Shown one piece after another: positions 6,809 to 9,715 of a DNA stretch of 9,715 bases (the first letter of the stretch is position 1; every line of letters begins with the position of its first letter). The position numbers and the translations under genes were made by a program. Source of the DNA: Clostridiales bacterium (GTDB lineage: Bacteria > Bacillota > Clostridia > Lachnospirales > Lachnospiraceae); the NCBI GenBank assembly GCA_021204765.1, contig JAJPYU010000071.1, positions 1 through 9,715 on the forward strand, written 5' to 3'. The notes beneath the pieces were generated by a model, which made no database searches, was not told the DNA's origin, and was given only the letters and a program-made list of their open reading frames with translations.

Positions 6809-6836
6809 TCCTACCGTGTGAACGTAACACTCTGTA

Positions 6837-7736
6837 TTACACATTTATATGCCTGTGTACCGTCACGCGGCTTCCCAGGAACCCGATCCCGATTCCCATG
6901 ATCAGTCCCACCGGCAGCAGCACTGTAAATACTGTCCTGGAGGATATGAAATTGATCATATTATTCAGGAACCCGAACTTCTCCGCAACATAGTCGATGA
7001 CTTTCCCATAAAGGACGTAGAGCAGTATCAGCGGTATCACCGCTCCCACAGCTCCGATAAATATTCCCTCGACTATAAACGGCGATCGCACAAATCTGTC
7101 CGTGGCACCTATCATCTTCATGATCCGTATCTCGCCCCGGCGGACCGTGATGCCGGTCCTGACCGTGTTGCTGATAAGGAAGATGGCCACGCATATCAGG
7201 ATGACTATGATAGCTCCTGTGATGACCCCGATGAGCTTATTGGCATCCGACAGGGTGTTGGCCACGGTCTCCGACTGGCGGACCTTCCTGATCCCCGGCA
7301 GGCTCTCCAGATATTCCACCAGATCACTTTGCTGGGAAATGTCCGACATGTATATCTCATAGGAGGCCTCATTGGCCAGAGGATTCTCAGTGCCGAAAGC
7401 AGCGGCCGCCTCCTCATTTCCCTCGAAATATTCCACCTTATAGTCTTCCCAGGCCTGGTCGGCTGAGACGAAATTAAATCTCTGTACCTCGGGGCGCTGC
7501 GCTATCTTCACTCCGATGACATCTATGGCCTCCTGGGTGGAGCCCTCATCGAAAAATACTGTGATCGCCACGCCGGACTCCACATCCTTGACCATACCCT
7601 GGAAATTCACCAAAATAGAATAGAACACCCCAAAAAGGAAAATGCAGGCCGCCATGGTGGCTATCGATGCGATGGAGAATATCTTATTGATCCATACGGA
7701 CTTAATGCCCTCTTTTAACGAATATCCAAGCTTCAT
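6837..7736 (-). CDS. ftsX: Cell division protein FtsX
   Basis: Integral membrane subunit of the FtsEX complex, which uses ATP hydrolysis in the cytoplasm to control peptidoglycan hydrolases outside. The 299 residues have the expected layout: a short cytoplasmic N-terminus (NKIFSIASI), TM1 (about 21-43), an extracellular domain (about 44-168) that includes TVFFDEG, and three further membrane segments (about 169-190, 220-243 and 269-288). The family loop NTVRTGITVRRGEIRIMKMIGATD (in two runs, 190-213) lies between TM2 and TM3. The ATG overlaps the ftsE stop as ATGA, with GGTGAG just upstream inside ftsE, so the two should be translationally coupled. No hydrolase or EnvC-like activator gene follows directly; a 263-nt structured gap does. 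Full length with no visible defects. Confidence 0.96.
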   Translation of the reverse strand: MKLGYSLKEGIKSVWINKIFSIASIATMAACIFLFGVFYSILVNFQGMVKDVESGVAITVFFDEGSTQEAIDVIGVKIAQRPEVQRFNFVSADQAWEDYKVEYFEGNEEAAAAFGTENPLANEASYEIYMSDISQQSDLVEYLESLPGIRKVRQSETVANTLSDANKLIGVITGAIIVILICVAIFLISNTVRTGITVRRGEIRIMKMIGATDRFVRSPFIVEGIFIGAVGAVIPLILLYVLYGKVIDYVAEKFGFLNNMINFISSRTVFTVLLPVGLIMGIGIGFLGSRVTVHRHINV

Positions 7737-8419
7737 GCCATCTCACCGCCTAACTCCACCCTGGTGTCATCCACCACGTGACCGATATGTAAGGTGATGA
7801 CCCGCTTTCCCATCTCCTCGACTATAGCTGTATTGTGGCTGACCACCAGCACGGTGGTGCCCCGCTTATTTATCTCCTCGAGGAGCTTCATGATCTCCCA
7901 GGCATTATCCGGATCCAGATTACCGGTGGGCTCATCTGCCAGCAGTATGCGCGGGGAATTTATCAGTGCCCTGGCTATGGCCACCCTCTGCTGCTCACCT
8001 CCGGAGAGCTGGGTCGGCAGGGATTTGTACTTGGCCGCCAGTCCCACCAGGGAAAGCATCTTGGGAACGTTTCTCTTGATGGAACGGTTCGACGCACCCA
8101 CGACGCGCTGGGCAAAAGCCACATTGTCATAGACATTTTTATCATTTAAAAGACGGAAATCCTGAAAAACACAGCCGATGTCACGGCGATAATAAGGTAC
8201 CTGTCTGTGACGTACTTTTGAGAGATTTTTGCCGTTTACCATTATCTTCCCGGTAGTGGGATCCAGCTCCTTGGTCAGGAGCTTGATAAGTGTCGACTTA
8301 CCGGAACCGCTCGCCCCTACCACGAAGACGAACTCCCCATCGTCGATGCGGATATTCACATCTTCCAGAGCCGGTATGCCCTCGGAATATGCCTTGCTTA
8401 CGTGTTCAAGTATTATCAT
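7733..8419 (-). CDS. ftsE: Cell division ATP-binding protein FtsE
   Basis: Cytoplasmic ABC ATPase that pairs with FtsX. At 228 residues it matches the family length. Walker A is GASGSGKST (35-43), the Q-loop glutamine is Q86 in VFQDFRLL, the signature is LSGGEQQR (138-145), Walker B is ILLADE with E163 as the catalytic glutamate, and the switch histidine is H195 in VSHN. FQDFRLL is typical of FtsE rather than of generic LolD/MacB ATPases, and the overlapping ftsX confirms the call. AGGAGG (8426-8431) six nt from the ATG gives a strong start. Only about 30 nt separate it from the upstream regulator gene, so the two probably share a transcript. Confidence 0.97.
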   Translation of the reverse strand: MIILEHVSKAYSEGIPALEDVNIRIDDGEFVFVVGASGSGKSTLIKLLTKELDPTTGKIMVNGKNLSKVRHRQVPYYRRDIGCVFQDFRLLNDKNVYDNVAFAQRVVGASNRSIKRNVPKMLSLVGLAAKYKSLPTQLSGGEQQRVAIARALINSPRILLADEPTGNLDPDNAWEIMKLLEEINKRGTTVLVVSHNTAIVEEMGKRVITLHIGHVVDDTRVELGGEMA

Positions 8420-8449
8420 TCATATCCTCCTATTTCGGTTCACTGCCTC

Positions 8450-9532
8450 CTAAAAATCCATCTCCTCCATATATTTCATATATTTGGATACCATCAAAGC
8501 AATCTTTAATGTAATGGCATCCTCGAAGACCCTCAGATCTAATCCCGTACTCTTCTGCAGCTTATCAAGGCGATACACCAGGGTATTTCTGTGGATATAG
8601 AGCTGTCTGGACGTCTCAGAGACATTCAGGCTGTTCTCAAAGAACTTGTTGATGGTGATCAGAGTCTCCTCATCAAAATCGTCCGGGGACTTGTTCTCAA
8701 AGACTTCTTTTATAAACATCTTGCACAGCGGAATGGGCAGCTGGTAAATGAGCCTGCCTATCCCCAGGGTAGCGTAAGCCACGATATTGCGTTCCTCGAA
8801 GAAAATCTTGCCCACGTCTAATGCCATGCGCGCCTCCTTATAGGAACGGGAGACTTCCTTTATCTCGCCTACCACAGTGCCATATGCGATGTGCACACCC
8901 CTGTCGCCCTTGAAAGTGCTGTAAATGACCTGGGCTGTCTTGCCCAGCTCTTCCACTGAATCGTCGCCGTCCACCTCTTTAACCACGATGATATTCTTCT
9001 CGTCCACGGCTGTGACAAAATCCTGGCTGCGGCCCTTGAACACTCCGCGCACCCTATCCAGGTCATTGCCGTCCCTGTCATTGGTAGTCTCTATGATATA
9101 GACGACACGGCGGACGTCAGTCTCGATGTGGAGCTTCTTGGCACGGTTGTAGATATCCACCAGCAACAGATTATCAAGAAGCAGGTTCTTTATGAAATTA
9201 TCCTTGTCAAAGCGCTCTTTATAAGCCGTAAGCAGACTCGAGATCTGGAGGACCGCAATCTTCCCTATCATGTACACATCCTCGGCGTCGCCATAGGCTA
9301 AAAGCACATACTCTAACTGCTTTTCATCAAAGATCTTGAAGAACTGGCAGCCGGAAACCACCTGTGAGTCAGCCGGTGAATCCACAAAAGCCACCGCAGC
9401 CTCAATGAACTTATCCGCCCCGTCAAAAGTGCCGGCCAGGATCTTGCCCTCGGTATCAATGACACACAGATCCACATGGGCAATATTCTTCAATCCTTCA
9501 ATGGTCGTCTGTAATATCTGGTTGGAAATCAT
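8450..9532 (-). CDS. CdaR/PucR-type transcriptional regulator
   Basis: A 360-residue regulator with the CdaR-like layout. The N-terminal region (about 1-135) resembles a sugar-diacid-recognition sensor and ends in a long helix (about 90-134). The middle (about 140-260) matches the degenerate GGDEF-like domain of this family. The C-terminus (about 290-350) carries the PucR-type helix-turn-helix, with SLNVSETSRQLYIHRNTLVY (301-320), then RLDKLQKSTGLDLR. Family members bind DNA and respond to small metabolites such as sugar diacids or purine intermediates, but the ligand here cannot be read from sequence. It has its own promoter and leader and is followed 30 nt later by ftsE, so it may control itself and the ftsEX operon. 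The start has AGGAGGGG 9-11 nt upstream. Family confident; target and ligand unknown. Confidence 0.88.
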   Translation of the reverse strand: MISNQILQTTIEGLKNIAHVDLCVIDTEGKILAGTFDGADKFIEAAVAFVDSPADSQVVSGCQFFKIFDEKQLEYVLLAYGDAEDVYMIGKIAVLQISSLLTAYKERFDKDNFIKNLLLDNLLLVDIYNRAKKLHIETDVRRVVYIIETTNDRDGNDLDRVRGVFKGRSQDFVTAVDEKNIIVVKEVDGDDSVEELGKTAQVIYSTFKGDRGVHIAYGTVVGEIKEVSRSYKEARMALDVGKIFFEERNIVAYATLGIGRLIYQLPIPLCKMFIKEVFENKSPDDFDEETLITINKFFENSLNVSETSRQLYIHRNTLVYRLDKLQKSTGLDLRVFEDAITLKIALMVSKYMKYMEEMDF

Positions 9533-9595
9533 AGCTTGCGTCCCCTCCTGTCTGGTTTCTTAATATCTGCTTTGGCTTTATTTATGTGTTCTTCC

Positions 9596-9624
9596 CGCAC
9601 CGGCACAGCAGAGCGCCTGGTGCG
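9596..9624 (-). other. Stem-loop in the 5' leader of the regulator gene
   Basis: CGCACC (9596-9601) pairs with GGTGCG (9619-9624), and GGC (9602-9604) with GCC (9615-9617), with one bulged T. The hairpin lies in the predicted leader, 64 nt or more before the start codon. No T-run follows on the minus strand, so it is not a standard intrinsic terminator. A role in mRNA stability or leader control is possible. Confidence 0.5.
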
Positions 9625-9659
9625 AGAGTGAAATGCAACTGATATCTTACCATAAAACA

Positions 9660-9669
9660 CGTTATAACG
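9660..9669. promoter_or_regulatory. Palindrome at predicted transcription start (possible operator)
   Basis: CGTTATAACG is a perfect 10-bp palindrome between the -10 box and the predicted start site. A protein bound here would block transcription, so autoregulation by the adjacent regulator is possible. A 10-bp palindrome can also occur by chance. Confidence 0.35.
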
Positions 9670-9672
9670 CTT

Positions 9673-9701
9673 ATTCTAAAGAAATTCCATGTAAATGTAA
9701 A
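9673..9701 (-). promoter_or_regulatory. Sigma-A-type promoter of the regulator-ftsEX operon
   Basis: Read on the minus strand, TTTACA (9696-9701, -35) and TAGAAT (9673-9678, -10) are separated by exactly 17 bp. An A-rich run (9702-9715) just upstream resembles an UP element. The predicted transcription start near 9666 would give a leader of about 130 nt before the regulator gene. This is the best promoter match I saw in the window. Confidence 0.75.
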
Positions 9702-9715
9702 GGACTTTTTTTAAA

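Larger units (their letters stand above)
6642..6821. repeat. MITE-like or structured-RNA element with inverted ends
   Basis: The element is bounded by TCACACGG (6642-6649) and CCGTGTGA (6814-6821), a perfect 8-bp inverted pair. Inside are three helices end to end: CCTCCACC (6653-6660) with GGTGGAGG (6725-6732); TTACCTGT (6733-6740) with ACAGGTAA (6744-6751); and a 14-bp arm at 6754-6767 with 6795-6808. Together they would fold as a closed multi-branch (cloverleaf-like) structure on either strand. It fills most of the gap between ftsX and the S41 gene. No target-site duplication directly flanks the ends and no transposase is present. It could be a dispersed intergenic repeat or a structured leader RNA; the sequence alone does not decide. 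Confidence 0.6.

Noticed and set aside
6642..6821. A complete insertion sequence
   Set aside because: Inverted ends are present, but there is no transposase and no target-site duplication directly at the ends; only a non-autonomous repeat remains possible.
6849..7466. A 205-codon plus-strand frame opposite ftsX
   Set aside because: It is antisense to a full-length ftsX, is rich in His, Asp and Pro as expected of a shadow frame, and has no recognisable domain.

Overview
The window looks like chromosomal backbone of an anaerobic Firmicute of the Clostridia, most likely a Lachnospiraceae. The basis is protein style (CdaR/PucR-type regulator, ftsEX followed by a CtpB-like protease, RelQ-type alarmone synthetase, Ppk1), strong AGGAGG ribosome binding sites, and roughly half G+C judged by eye. 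No phage, transposase, CRISPR, rRNA or tRNA gene was seen. All eight protein genes lie on the minus strand, so transcription runs from position 9715 towards position 1.

In transcription order: a good sigma-A-type promoter with a palindrome at the predicted start site and a hairpin-bearing leader (9533-9715); a CdaR/PucR-type regulator (8450-9532); ftsE (7733-8419) and ftsX (6837-7736), which overlap by 4 nt; a 263-nt non-coding gap (6574-6836) packed with inverted repeats; a membrane-anchored S41/CtpB-like protease (5257-6573); a small alarmone synthetase (4533-5165); polyphosphate kinase ppk1 (2283-4451); a DUF2201/VWA protein (877-2316) that overlaps ppk by 34 nt; and a MoxR-like AAA+ ATPase (1-880) that overlaps the VWA gene by 4 nt and runs off the left edge.

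Three functional blocks follow one another: cell-wall and division control (regulator, FtsEX, S41 protease), stress metabolites ((p)ppGpp synthetase and polyphosphate kinase), and a MoxR/VWA chaperone-type pair. Short gaps and overlaps suggest one or two long operons, with the 6574-6836 region as the likely break or control point.

The least ordinary material is non-coding. Positions 6642-6821 form a 180-bp element with 8-bp inverted ends enclosing three contiguous helices, like a cloverleaf. One arm of its longest hairpin is also almost perfectly complementary to the Shine-Dalgarno/start region of the downstream S41 gene. A smaller three-way-junction-like structure (4483-4537) sits between the alarmone synthetase and ppk. 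Among the proteins, the VWA partner has HMLLH where an HExxH metal site is expected. I did not identify a wholly new multi-gene system; the coding genes belong to known families.
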